Shown in pieces: positions 1 to 5,216 of a DNA stretch of 5,750 nucleotides; within the stretch, counting starts at the first letter, position 1, and the number at the start of each line of letters is the position of its first letter. The stretch lies in the NCBI GenBank assembly GCA_018711785.1, contig DVHW01000004.1, positions 1-5,750 on the forward strand. The letters run 5' to 3'. This DNA comes from Candidatus Galloscillospira excrementavium (GTDB taxonomy: Bacteria > Bacillota > Clostridia > Oscillospirales > Oscillospiraceae). The notes beneath the pieces were generated by a model. It was not told where the DNA came from. It saw nothing but the letters and a program-made list of their open reading frames with translations, and did no database searches. A program made the translations under genes and the position numbers.

Positions 1-132
1 CAGCTCCACGCCCAGGGGGCCGTAGTCCCAGGTGTTGGCCAGGCCGCCGTAGATCTCGGACCCGGCGAAGATGAAGCCCCGGCCCTTGCAGAGGTTGACG
101 ATCTTCTCCATGGTCTTTTCGGTGTTTTTCAT
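1..132 (-). CDS. glyS: Glycyl-tRNA synthetase, N-terminal fragment (runs off the left edge)
   Basis: This is the first 44 codons of glycine--tRNA ligase, which charges tRNA-Gly with glycine in the cytoplasm. The visible residues carry the class II alpha2-type GlyRS signature: [20 protein letters not shown] near residues 10-29, then [16 protein letters not shown] at 29-44. This single-chain dimeric enzyme is distinct from the alpha2beta2 GlyQ/GlyS type. The ATG is fixed by an AAGGAG ribosome binding site (complement of 141-146) lying 8 nt upstream, and by the family's usual N-terminus. The gene sits directly behind a glycine-specific T-box leader, which independently supports the identity and implies induction by uncharged tRNA-Gly. 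Catalytic motifs 2 and 3 and the anticodon-binding domain lie outside the window, so integrity cannot be judged. Confidence 0.93.
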   Translation of the reverse strand, partial: MKNTEKTMEKIVNLCKGRGFIFAGSEIYGGLANTWDYGPLGVEL

Positions 133-187
133 CACTGTGTCTCCTTTTCACGATATGTCCCAGCGGGGGAAAGTCTGGCCCAGAGAC

Positions 188-221
188 AAAAAACGCCCTG
201 AGCCGCTCTCGGCTCAGGGCG
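188..221 (-). terminator. Attenuator terminator of the glyS T-box
   Basis: A perfect 12-bp stem (CGCCCUGAGCCG paired with CGGCUCAGGGCG) with a 4-nt loop is followed on the minus strand by six U residues (complement of 188-193). Its 5' arm contains the CCUGA needed for the T-box antiterminator, so this is the conditional terminator of the riboswitch. It lies 55 nt upstream of the glyS start codon. Confidence 0.93.
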
Positions 222-426
222 AACATTGCGCAATGTCCGTGGTCCCACCTGAATTCGTACCTGGCTGGTACGCGCTTCCTTCCCGGTAACGGCGGGGACC
301 GGCGGGGCATTTCCGCCCCGCAGCTCTCCGGGCGCCTTCCCCCCTGCCTCCGCCGGAGCCTCGCACCGTCCGGCTCCTCTCTGGGGCGGGAAAAGGGGGT
401 ACTCCTCCCGGTCAACGCCTTTCATC
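188..426 (-). promoter_or_regulatory. Glycine T-box riboswitch leader of glyS
   Basis: This leader RNA senses uncharged tRNA-Gly and controls read-through into glyS. Read on the minus strand, Stem I has a lower helix CCGGG/CCCGG. Above it is a specifier loop with AGUA on the 5' side and GAA-GGC on the 3' side; the Gly codon GGC is the complement of 334-336. A further CCCCC/GGGGG helix follows, and the distal part has the AGAGGAGCC...GGUGCGAGG pattern typical of T-boxes. The T-box sequence AGGUGGGACCACGG is at about 250-237. An antiterminator can be drawn as UCAGG (252-248), a 7-nt bulge UGGGACC (247-241), helix CGGACAUU/AAUGUUCG, and CCUGA (218-214). The CCUGA lies inside the 5' arm of the terminator stem, so the two folds exclude each other. 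The specifier agrees with the glyS product. Confidence 0.93.
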
Positions 427-433
427 GGGGCCT

Positions 434-462
434 ATTCTACCATCGCCGGGGCGCTCCGTCAA
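434..462 (-). promoter_or_regulatory. Sigma-A promoter of the glyS leader
   Basis: On the minus strand TTGACG (-35, 462-457) is separated by exactly 17 bp from TAGAAT (-10, 439-434). Transcription would start near 426, at the beginning of the T-box Stem I region. The -35 box begins only about 24 nt beyond the gpr stop codon. Confidence 0.85.
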
Positions 463-486
463 GGAAAACTTGCCCTCCCCGCCCCC

Positions 487-1392
487 TCAGCTCAAAAACA
501 GCTCCGCGTCGGCAAAGTTCAGCCCCTCCTGGAGGGCCAGGGTGATGCCGAAGCCCAGGACCTTGGCCAGGTCCCGCACCTGGCTGTCGATCTCCCGGGG
601 GGTGACGATGACCCCCTCCCCCGCCCCGGAGAGGGCGGCGGGGTCCAGCTCGGCCATGCCGGCCTCGGAGAGCACGTCGGCGCAGAGGGTCGCCGCGTCC
701 ACCACCGTGGGCACCCCAACCGCCACCACCGGCACCCCCAGGCTCTCCCGGTTCAGGGCCATCCGGGCGTTGCCCACCCCGGAGCCGGGGATGATGCCGG
801 TGTCGGCCAGCTGCACCGTGCGGCACACCCGGCGCAGGGAGCGGGAGGCCAGGGCGTCGATGGCGATGACGCAGGCGGGCCGGGTCTTTTCCACCAGGGC
901 GGCCACCAGCTCGCCGCTCTCCATGCCGGTGCTGGCGAGCACCCCGGCGGCGATGGCGGACACCGGCCGGAAGGCGCCGAAGTGCTCCGGGACCCGGTCC
1001 ACCAGGTGCCGGGTCACCAGGGTGTGGTCGGCGGCCAGGGGGCCCACCGCGTCGGGGGTGATGGCGCGGTTGCCCAGCCCCACCACCAGCACCTCCTCCC
1101 CCGGAGCGGCGGGGAGCAGGGCGCGCAGCTCCGCCGCCAGGGCCCGGGCTGCCCGGGGGAAGGCGTCGTCCTCCCGCCGGAGCAGGCCGTCCAGCACCAG
1201 GGTCACATAGGTGCCCACCGGCTTGTCCAGCGCCGCGGCCCCCGCCTCGCTCAGCACCTTCACCGTGGTCACCTGGAAGCCCTCCCGGGTGGTATCCCTG
1301 GCCTCCACCCCCTCCAGCCGGGTGGTCTCCCCCGCCGACTCCTTCCAAAGCTCGTGGGCCTCCATGGCCAGGTCGGTCCGCCGCTTGTACAT
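487..1392 (-). CDS. gpr: GPR germination protease (spore SASP endopeptidase)
   Basis: GPR is an aspartic-type protease (MEROPS family A25). It is made as a zymogen in the developing forespore and degrades small acid-soluble spore proteins at germination. The 301-residue product shows the family's conserved blocks. RTDLAME at residues 5-11 resembles the autoprocessing/SASP cleavage site. GLGNRAITPDAVGP (105-118) contains Asp114, and IAIDALASRS (176-185) contains Asp179. These two correspond by spacing to the catalytic aspartates of Bacillus megaterium GPR (D127, D193). DTGIIPGSGVGNAR follows at 197-210. The ATG is chosen because AAAGGAG (complement of 1402-1408) lies 9 nt upstream and family alignment starts there; the open frame extends upstream to 1503 without recognisable homology. 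It is shorter than the B. subtilis protein (about 370 aa), with a propeptide of only about 7 residues. It is divergent from rpsT. No terminator is visible between it and the glyS promoter. Confidence 0.95.
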   Translation of the reverse strand: MYKRRTDLAMEAHELWKESAGETTRLEGVEARDTTREGFQVTTVKVLSEAGAAALDKPVGTYVTLVLDGLLRREDDAFPRAARALAAELRALLPAAPGEEVLVVGLGNRAITPDAVGPLAADHTLVTRHLVDRVPEHFGAFRPVSAIAAGVLASTGMESGELVAALVEKTRPACVIAIDALASRSLRRVCRTVQLADTGIIPGSGVGNARMALNRESLGVPVVAVGVPTVVDAATLCADVLSEAGMAELDPAALSGAGEGVIVTPREIDSQVRDLAKVLGFGITLALQEGLNFADAELFLS

Positions 1393-1409
1393 ATGCCCTC
1401 GCTCCTTTC

Positions 1410-1449
1410 CCGCCGCGCCTGTTTTGGCCCAAGATATGGTGCGCGGCGG
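1410..1449 (-). promoter_or_regulatory. Stem-loop in the gpr leader next to the ribosome binding site
   Basis: On the minus strand CCGCCGCGC (1449-1441) and GCGCGGCGG (1418-1410) form a perfect 9-bp G+C-only stem around a 22-nt loop. The 3' arm ends one base before the AAAGGAG ribosome binding site at 1408-1402. It would be transcribed from the proposed gpr promoter. Whether it regulates translation is unknown. Confidence 0.45.
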
Positions 1450-1461
1450 CGCAGATGATAC

Positions 1462-1490
1462 TATTTTTTGCAGTGGACGGGGCGCTATGC
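1462..1490 (-). promoter_or_regulatory. Candidate forespore (sigma-G-like) promoter of gpr
   Basis: On the minus strand GCATA (1490-1486) is followed after 17 bp by AAAAATA (1468-1462). The first matches the -35 element used by sigma-F/sigma-G and the second matches their CATWHTA -10 consensus at five of seven positions. Position (start near 1455) and gene function fit forespore expression, but the -10 match is imperfect and the assignment is inference. Confidence 0.35.
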
Positions 1491-1520
1491 AAAAAAGGAG
1501 CAAAAAAATGAAATTTATCC

Positions 1521-1549
1521 TTGCAATTTTGGCCTGCGACTGTTAAAAT
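1521..1549 (+). promoter_or_regulatory. Sigma-A promoter of rpsT
   Basis: TTGCAA (-35, 1521-1526) and TAAAAT (-10, 1544-1549) are separated by 17 bp, giving a start near 1556 and a leader of about 73 nt. The leader contains a small hairpin GCGCC-GGAA-GGCGC (1584-1597) with a GNRA-type tetraloop, upstream of the ribosome binding site. Confidence 0.85.
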
Positions 1550-1628
1550 AGGAATCTGCACGGGCAAACTATGTGTATTCAAGGCGCCGGAAGGCGCGTG
1601 AAAATCGTCATCGGAGGAGGTGTTTGGT

Positions 1629-1892
1629 TTGCCTAACATTAAGTCTGCAAAGAAGCGTGTGCTGGTCAACGAGACCAAGGCCGCCCGGAACAAGGCCGCC
1701 CGCTCCGCGCTCAAGACCGACCTGAAGAAGTTTGAGGCCGCCGTGGCCGAGGGCAACCGCAGCGAGGCCGAAGGCGCTTACAAGGTGGCGGTCAAGGCCG
1801 TGGACCAGGCCGTGGGCCACGGGCTGCTCCACCGCAACAACGCGGCCAACAAGAAGAGCAAGATGACTCTGAAGCTCAACAAGCTGGCCTGA
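1629..1892 (+). CDS. rpsT: 30S ribosomal protein S20
   Basis: S20 is a primary 16S rRNA-binding protein of the small subunit. The 87-residue product begins MPNIKSAKKRV, the near-universal S20 N-terminus. It is rich in Lys/Ala and ends with the conserved block GLLHRNNAANKKSKMT (residues 65-80) and LKLNKL; length and composition are normal. The start is a TTG codon at 1629. The consensus AGGAGGTG at 1615-1622 gives an 8-nt spacing to it, while the in-frame GTG at 1620 is part of that ribosome binding site and cannot be the start. The gene has its own promoter and a strong terminator, so it is monocistronic. It is divergent from gpr; rpsT and gpr are also neighbours in many clostridia. A TTG start may keep S20 output low. 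Confidence 0.96.
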   Translation: MPNIKSAKKRVLVNETKAARNKAARSALKTDLKKFEAAVAEGNRSEAEGAYKVAVKAVDQAVGHGLLHRNNAANKKSKMTLKLNKLA

Positions 1893-1910
1893 GCAACCAT
1901 ATGCAACGGG

Positions 1911-1938
1911 AAACCGCCTGCGATGCAGGCGGTTTTTT
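1911..1938 (+). terminator. Rho-independent terminator of rpsT
   Basis: AAACCGCCTGC (1911-1921) pairs with GCAGGCGGTTT (1925-1935) around a 3-nt loop, followed by a T run ending at 1938. It starts 18 nt after the rpsT stop codon. Confidence 0.93.
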
Positions 1939-1978
1939 GCTGTCCGCAGCGTTTTGCCCCCTGTTCGACGGCCTTTTC

Positions 1979-2007
1979 TTGCGGCGGACAGGCAAATGTG
2001 GTATACT
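1979..2007 (+). promoter_or_regulatory. Sigma-A promoter of the yihY-like gene
   Basis: TTGCGG (1979-1984) is followed after 17 bp by TATACT (2002-2007). The -10 is preceded by TGG at 1999-2001, giving an extended -10 (TGn). Transcription would start near 2014, leaving a short leader of about 32 nt before the start codon. Confidence 0.8.
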
Positions 2008-2027
2008 GCTGGGGACAACTGTCCGCC
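1983..2027. repeat. 9-bp inverted repeat framing the yihY-like promoter
   Basis: GGCGGACAG (1983-1991) is repeated in perfect inverted orientation as CTGTCCGCC (2019-2027). Inside the right side a second dyad, GGACA-AC-TGTCC, lies at 2013-2024. The left arm overlaps the -35 box and the inner dyad sits on the expected transcription start. Only the right part would be transcribed, so this reads more like a DNA operator than an mRNA hairpin. No regulator is encoded nearby, so the role is inference. Confidence 0.5.
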
Positions 2028-2045
2028 ATGAGAGGAGGAAGAGAC

Positions 2046-2906
2046 ATGAAGCGGCTGCTGGAGAGAGCCCCGGTCCGCTTCGCCGTGGAGATGGTGGACC
2101 TCTACTTCTCCAAGCGGGTGGCCCGGTCGGCCGCCGAACTGGCCTACTTTCTCATCCTCTCCATCTTCCCGGTGCTCATCTGCCTCAACGGCTTCATCGG
2201 CCTGCTCCATGTGGACATCCGGGCCGTCCTGGCCGAGCTGGAGGGCCTCATCCCCGGGGAGACCATGGGGGTCATCCTGGACTATGTGGCCTACATCAGC
2301 GCCAACCAGTCTACCGCCCTGTTTGTGGCCGGCGTGACCATGACCCTTTTCTCCGCCTCGGCCGCCTTCCGCTCCCTTATGGACATCATGGACGACATCT
2401 ACGAGCGCAAGAGCTACACCGGCCTGCGGCAGATCGTGGCCAGCGTCATCTTCTCGGTGCTCCTGCTGGTGACCATCTACCTCTCCCTGGTGGTGCTGCT
2501 GACGGGGAACTGGCTCTTTCAGCTCATCGAGCGGTTTTTCCACCTCGACCCCGGGGACCTGCCCTGGGACTGGCAGTGGCTGCGCTTCCTCATCCTCTTT
2601 GCCCTGGTGTTCCTCTTCGTGCTGCTGGTCTACCGCATGGCAGCCCCCCGGGGCAAGCCCCGCCCTCCCCTCTTTACCGGGGCCCTCATCGCCTCGGCGG
2701 TGCTGGTGGCGGCCAGCATGATCTTCTCCTGGTTCATCGGCATGTCAACCCGGTACTCCCTGGTCTACGGGTCCATCACCTCGGTGGTCATCCTGATGAT
2801 CTGGCTGTACCTGTGCGGCAATATCCTCATTCTGGGCAACGTGTTCAACTGCGTGTGGTACCGGCACAAGAAGGTCCGGTTCCTGAAAAAGCTCAAGGAG
2901 AGCTGA
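2046..2906 (+). CDS. YihY/BrkB family inner membrane protein
   Basis: This 286-residue protein belongs to the YihY/virulence factor BrkB family (formerly misnamed ribonuclease BN), polytopic membrane proteins whose molecular function is not settled. About six hydrophobic segments are visible, at residues 32-54, 88-108, 130-153, 178-197, 211-233 and 241-268. Family-typical patches include ARSAAELAYFLILSIFPVL near 27-43 and YGSITSVVILMIWLYLCGNI near 241-260. The C-terminus is short and basic (RHKKVRFLKKLKES). The ATG is supported by AGGAGG (2033-2038) 7 nt upstream; an in-frame ATG at 2028 has no comparable site. The length is normal for Gram-positive members, with no sign of truncation. The gene appears monocistronic, with its own promoter and terminator. 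The family assignment is confident; the function is not. Confidence 0.9.
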   Translation: MKRLLERAPVRFAVEMVDLYFSKRVARSAAELAYFLILSIFPVLICLNGFIGLLHVDIRAVLAELEGLIPGETMGVILDYVAYISANQSTALFVAGVTMTLFSASAAFRSLMDIMDDIYERKSYTGLRQIVASVIFSVLLLVTIYLSLVVLLTGNWLFQLIERFFHLDPGDLPWDWQWLRFLILFALVFLFVLLVYRMAAPRGKPRPPLFTGALIASAVLVAASMIFSWFIGMSTRYSLVYGSITSVVILMIWLYLCGNILILGNVFNCVWYRHKKVRFLKKLKES

Positions 2907-2910
2907 ACGG

Positions 2911-2949
2911 AAAAAAGCGTGTTAAGCCGGCGGCTTAACACGCTTTTTC
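2911..2949. terminator. Bidirectional terminator between the yihY-like gene and azlD
   Basis: A 17-bp perfect stem (2912-2928 with 2932-2948) closes on a 3-nt loop and is flanked by an A run on the left and a T run on the right, so it works on both strands. It lies 5 nt after the yihY-like stop and 11 nt after the azlD stop, serving two converging units. Confidence 0.93.
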
Positions 2950-2959
2950 CGGGGTCCGC

Positions 2960-3301
2960 TCACACAAAGACCGCCTGGACCAGCACCATGTAGAGGATGG
3001 TGCCGCCGAAGATGGACAGCAGGTTGTTGTGCTTCCACAGGTGGAGGGCCACCACGGCGGCCACGGCGATGAGCTGGGGGGCCCACTGGGCCGGGTCGGA
3101 GAAATTGGCGTCCCGCAGACCCCGCAGGCAGTAGACGATGAGCATGGCGATGATGGCCGGGGGGAGCACCTTCCCCAGGTAGAGCACCACCTTGGGGGGC
3201 TTGCCCCCCCGGTCAAAGAGCAGGAAGGGCAGCGCCCGGGTCAGAAAGGTGATGACAGCCATCACGGCGATGGCGGCCACGGCGTAGAGCGTGGGATTCA
3301 C
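2960..3301 (-). CDS. azlD: AzlD small subunit of branched-chain amino acid exporter
   Basis: AzlD is the small hydrophobic partner of AzlC. The pair corresponds to B. subtilis AzlCD (4-azaleucine resistance) and E. coli YgaZH (valine/methionine export). The 113-residue product has about four membrane segments, near residues 7-29, 38-60, 75-90 and 94-112. It carries the family motif TRALPFLLF (21-29), followed by KVLPPAIIAMLIVYCLR and, near the end, HNNLLSIFGGTILYM. The start is GTG within a GTGA overlap with the azlC stop codon. A consensus AGGAGGT (complement of 3311-3317, inside the azlC 3' end) lies 9 nt upstream. The overlap implies translational coupling and a matched subunit ratio. Typical length; transcription ends at the shared bidirectional terminator. 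Confidence 0.92.
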   Translation of the reverse strand: MNPTLYAVAAIAVMAVITFLTRALPFLLFDRGGKPPKVVLYLGKVLPPAIIAMLIVYCLRGLRDANFSDPAQWAPQLIAVAAVVALHLWKHNNLLSIFGGTILYMVLVQAVFV

Positions 3302-4014
3302 GGCGCGTCCACCTCCTCTTCCTCCGCCCGGTCCTCCAGGCGGCTGCGCAGCACCAGCAGGGCCAGGACGATGAGCCCCAGGGCGGGCAGCAGCATCTGC
3401 TCCGCCCCGATGACCGCCAGGCACACCAGGGTGCACCCCAGGCCCAGGAACACGGGCAGGTGCTTGCGGTAGGCCTTCCACTGGTCCACGGCGATGACCA
3501 CAAAGAGGGCGGTCATGGCAAAGTCGATGCCCTCGATGCTGATGACCCCCTCCAGCATCCCGCCGGCAATGCCTCCGATCACCGACCCGGCGATCCAGTA
3601 CAGCTGGTCCAGCAGGGCCACCGAGAAGTAGAAATTCCTGGGGTCCACCCCCACCGGGGCGGGGGTGCCGGCCAGGAGGGCATAGGTCTCGTCGGTGAGG
3701 GAGAAGATCATATACAGCTTCCGCCAGCCCATGCCCCGGAACTTCTCCAGCATGGAAAGGCCGTACACCAGATGGCGGAAGTTGATGAGCAGGGTCATCA
3801 CGGCGATGGTGCCCAGCCCCGCGGCGGAGCCCAGCAGGGTGACCGCCAGATACTGGCCCGACCCGGCGTAGATGGTCAGGCTCATGAAAAACGCCCAGAT
3901 GAAATTGTAGCCGATCCCCTGGAGCATCAGGCCGAAGGCGATGCCGATGGACAGATAGCCCATCAGCACCGGCAGGGTGACAGGGAATGCGGCGGCCAGG
4001 GCCCTGCGGTCCAC
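3298..4014 (-). CDS. azlC: AzlC large subunit of branched-chain amino acid exporter
   Basis: AzlC is a polytopic inner membrane protein that with AzlD exports branched-chain amino acids and analogues; databases often label it a transport permease although it has no ATPase partner. The 238-residue product shows the family landmarks: AFPVTLPVLMGYLSIGIAFG (9-28), TIYAGSGQY (47-55), LLINFRHLVYGLSM (75-88) and FSLTDETYAL (104-113). The C-terminal half is hydrophobic and ends in an acidic tail (EDRAEEEEVDAP). The start is GTG at 4014 because AAGGAGG (complement of 4023-4029) lies 8 nt upstream and the family alignment begins there. The frame stays open to 4194, but that extension covers the promoter and has no homology. 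It is divergent from the lipid kinase gene. Substrates are inferred from the family. Confidence 0.93.
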   Translation of the reverse strand: MDRRALAAAFPVTLPVLMGYLSIGIAFGLMLQGIGYNFIWAFFMSLTIYAGSGQYLAVTLLGSAAGLGTIAVMTLLINFRHLVYGLSMLEKFRGMGWRKLYMIFSLTDETYALLAGTPAPVGVDPRNFYFSVALLDQLYWIAGSVIGGIAGGMLEGVISIEGIDFAMTALFVVIAVDQWKAYRKHLPVFLGLGCTLVCLAVIGAEQMLLPALGLIVLALLVLRSRLEDRAEEEEVDAP

Positions 4015-4048
4015 GGCGCTCGCCTCCTTCTTGCGCGGAATAAAGCAT

Positions 4049-4077
4049 ATTTTAGTGGCTTTTCCTCCAAAATGCAA
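4049..4077 (-). promoter_or_regulatory. Sigma-A promoter of azlCD
   Basis: On the minus strand TTGCAT (-35, 4077-4072) is followed after 17 bp by TAAAAT (-10, 4054-4049). The start would be near 4042, giving a 28-nt leader that contains the azlC ribosome binding site and leaves no room for a riboswitch. Confidence 0.82.
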
Positions 4078-4155
4078 GAGGAGGCCGGGGATTTTCCCCA
4101 TAGAAAGGGGCCCTGTCCGACGGCTCCGAAATTTGCTTCGCACACGAAAAAGGGG

Positions 4156-4184
4156 TGGCTCTTTGGGGAGAAACCCTGTATAAT
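4156..4184 (+). promoter_or_regulatory. Candidate promoter of the lipid kinase gene
   Basis: A perfect TATAAT -10 box lies at 4179-4184, 50 bp before the gene. The 17-bp-spaced -35 position (4156-4161, TGGCTC) is a poor match, so an activator or a relaxed -35 may be involved. The start would be near 4191. It is divergent from and about 100 bp away from the azlC promoter. Confidence 0.6.
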
Positions 4185-4203
4185 AGGATACCAATACAGC
4201 AAG

Positions 4204-4221
4204 GCCGCCCCGGAGGGCGGC
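4204..4221 (+). promoter_or_regulatory. Leader hairpin abutting the lipid kinase ribosome binding site
   Basis: GCCGCCC (4204-4210) and GGGCGGC (4215-4221) form a perfect 7-bp stem with a CGGA loop. The stem ends immediately before the GGAGAGG ribosome binding site at 4222-4228. It has no U run, so it is not a terminator. An effect on ribosome loading or mRNA stability is possible but unproven. Confidence 0.5.
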
Positions 4222-4234
4222 GGAGAGGATCCCT

Positions 4235-5131
4235 ATGGACCAGAAGAAACTGCTCTTTCTCTACAATACCCACGCCGGCCAGGGCCAGGCCGCGCTCCAC
4301 CTGGCCGCCATCCAGGAGGCCCTCACCCGCTCCGGCTGGCTGGTCACCGCCCGCCCCACCCTGGACCGGGGAGATGCGGCCGTTGCGGCCGCCGAGCTGG
4401 GCCCTGCCTACGACCGGCTGATCTGCTGCGGGGGGGACGGCACCCTCCACGAGGTGGTGCAGGGGCTGATGCCCCTCCAGACCCGGCCGGTGGTGGGGTA
4501 CATCCCCGCCGGGAGCACCAACGACTTTGCCAAAAACCTCCGTTTGCCCCGGGGCTTTGCCGAGATGGCGGCCACCGCCGCCGCCGGCGTCCCCCGGCCC
4601 ATCGACATCGGTCGGTTCAACGAGCGGTACTTTGTCTACGTGGCCGCCTTCGGCGCCTTTACCGACGTGGCCTACGCCACCCCCCAGCCCTTCAAGAACC
4701 TCTGCGGCCGCCTGGCCTACCTGCTGGAGGGCCTGGTGCGCCTGCCCAGCCTGAAGAGCTACCCCCTGACGGTGGAGCACGACGGGGGAAAGCTGGAGGG
4801 GGAGTTCCTCTACGGCATGGTGAGCAACACCGACTCGGTGGGGGGCTTCCGGGGCCTGGCGGGCCGGGACGTGGCGCTGGACGACGGGCTGTTTGAGGTG
4901 GTCCTGGTCCGCCAGCCCAAGAAGTGGGGGGACCTGCGGCGCATCCTCGCCACCCTGCTCCAGCAGGGGAAGGAGCCCAGCGAGCTGGTGCTCACCTTCC
5001 GCACCTCCCGGCTGGAGGTGGCCTGCGGCGAGGAGCTGTCCTGGACCCTGGACGGGGAGTTCGGCGGCGCGCCGGAGCGGGTGACCATCGAAAACTGCAA
5101 GCAGGCCATCACCATTGTCCACGGGTCCTGA
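4235..5131 (+). CDS. YegS/BmrU-family lipid kinase (diacylglycerol kinase-like)
   Basis: This 298-residue cytoplasmic or membrane-associated enzyme belongs to the diacylglycerol kinase catalytic family (YegS/Rv2252/BmrU group). Members phosphorylate diacylglycerol or related lipids using ATP and in Gram-positives recycle diacylglycerol released during lipoteichoic acid synthesis. Visible landmarks are the N-terminal LFLYNTHAGQG (7-17), the nucleotide-binding CGGDGTLHEVVQGL (65-78), IPAGSTNDFAKNL (90-102), the LDDGLFEVVLV block (215-225, metal site in DgkB) and TLDGE (271-275), whose glutamate matches the catalytic region. Length and domain order (N-terminal alpha/beta, C-terminal beta sandwich) are normal. 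The ATG is supported by GGAGAGG (4222-4228). No terminator follows, so reading into the next gene is likely. The exact lipid substrate cannot be read from sequence; DgkB-type diacylglycerol kinase is one option. Confidence 0.92.
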   Translation: MDQKKLLFLYNTHAGQGQAALHLAAIQEALTRSGWLVTARPTLDRGDAAVAAAELGPAYDRLICCGGDGTLHEVVQGLMPLQTRPVVGYIPAGSTNDFAKNLRLPRGFAEMAATAAAGVPRPIDIGRFNERYFVYVAAFGAFTDVAYATPQPFKNLCGRLAYLLEGLVRLPSLKSYPLTVEHDGGKLEGEFLYGMVSNTDSVGGFRGLAGRDVALDDGLFEVVLVRQPKKWGDLRRILATLLQQGKEPSELVLTFRTSRLEVACGEELSWTLDGEFGGAPERVTIENCKQAITIVHGS

Positions 5132-5166
5132 GCCGGGAAAAAGGCGAAAAAAAGGAAACCGCCTCA

Positions 5167-5195
5167 TTGCATCCGGGCAGGATCTGGGCTATGCT
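5167..5195 (+). promoter_or_regulatory. Candidate sigma-A promoter of the alkyltransferase-like gene
   Basis: TTGCAT (5167-5172) and TATGCT (5190-5195) are spaced by 17 bp. Transcription would begin near 5202, right at the ribosome binding site, giving a very short leader of about 15 nt. The downstream gene could therefore be expressed independently of the lipid kinase. Confidence 0.65.
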
Positions 5196-5216
5196 GGGGG
5201 CAGGAGGTGGATGACC

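Noticed and set aside
132..425. 97-aa minus-strand frame upstream of glyS
   Set aside because: It lies entirely inside the T-box leader RNA, whose structure explains the sequence.
1620..1628. GTG at 1620 as the rpsT start
   Set aside because: The GTG is part of the AGGAGGTG ribosome binding site; TTG at 1629 gives the conserved MPNIKSAKKRV N-terminus and proper spacing.
437..1756. Long minus-strand frame (439 aa) over gpr and the rpsT start
   Set aside because: It is a Gly/Arg/Pro-rich shadow of gpr in another frame, typical of high-GC DNA, and it runs antisense through rpsT.
1901..2938. 345-aa plus-strand frame over the yihY-like gene
   Set aside because: Low-complexity shadow frame with no family motifs; the true frame has six clean membrane segments and a good ribosome binding site.
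4087..4110. GGGGATTTTCCCC dyad and overlapping CCCC...GGGG pairing between the azlC and lipid kinase promoters
   Set aside because: Short G/C runs are expected in this base composition, and neither mapped promoter would transcribe the region; an operator role has no other support.
4015..4194. N-terminal extension of azlC to ATG 4194
   Set aside because: The stretch contains the azlC promoter and ribosome binding site and lacks family similarity.
3460..4896. 478-aa plus-strand frame antisense to azlC and then across the lipid kinase
   Set aside because: It crosses the divergent promoters and shows His/Gln/Gly/Pro-rich composition without recognisable domains; it shadows two well-supported genes.
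5142..5164. AGGCG...CGCCT hairpin after the lipid kinase gene as a terminator
   Set aside because: Only 5 bp with a 13-nt loop and no U run; too weak to call.
4052..5167. 371-aa minus-strand frame antisense to the lipid kinase
   Set aside because: Antisense shadow caused by GC-rich codon use; no ribosome binding site or motif.
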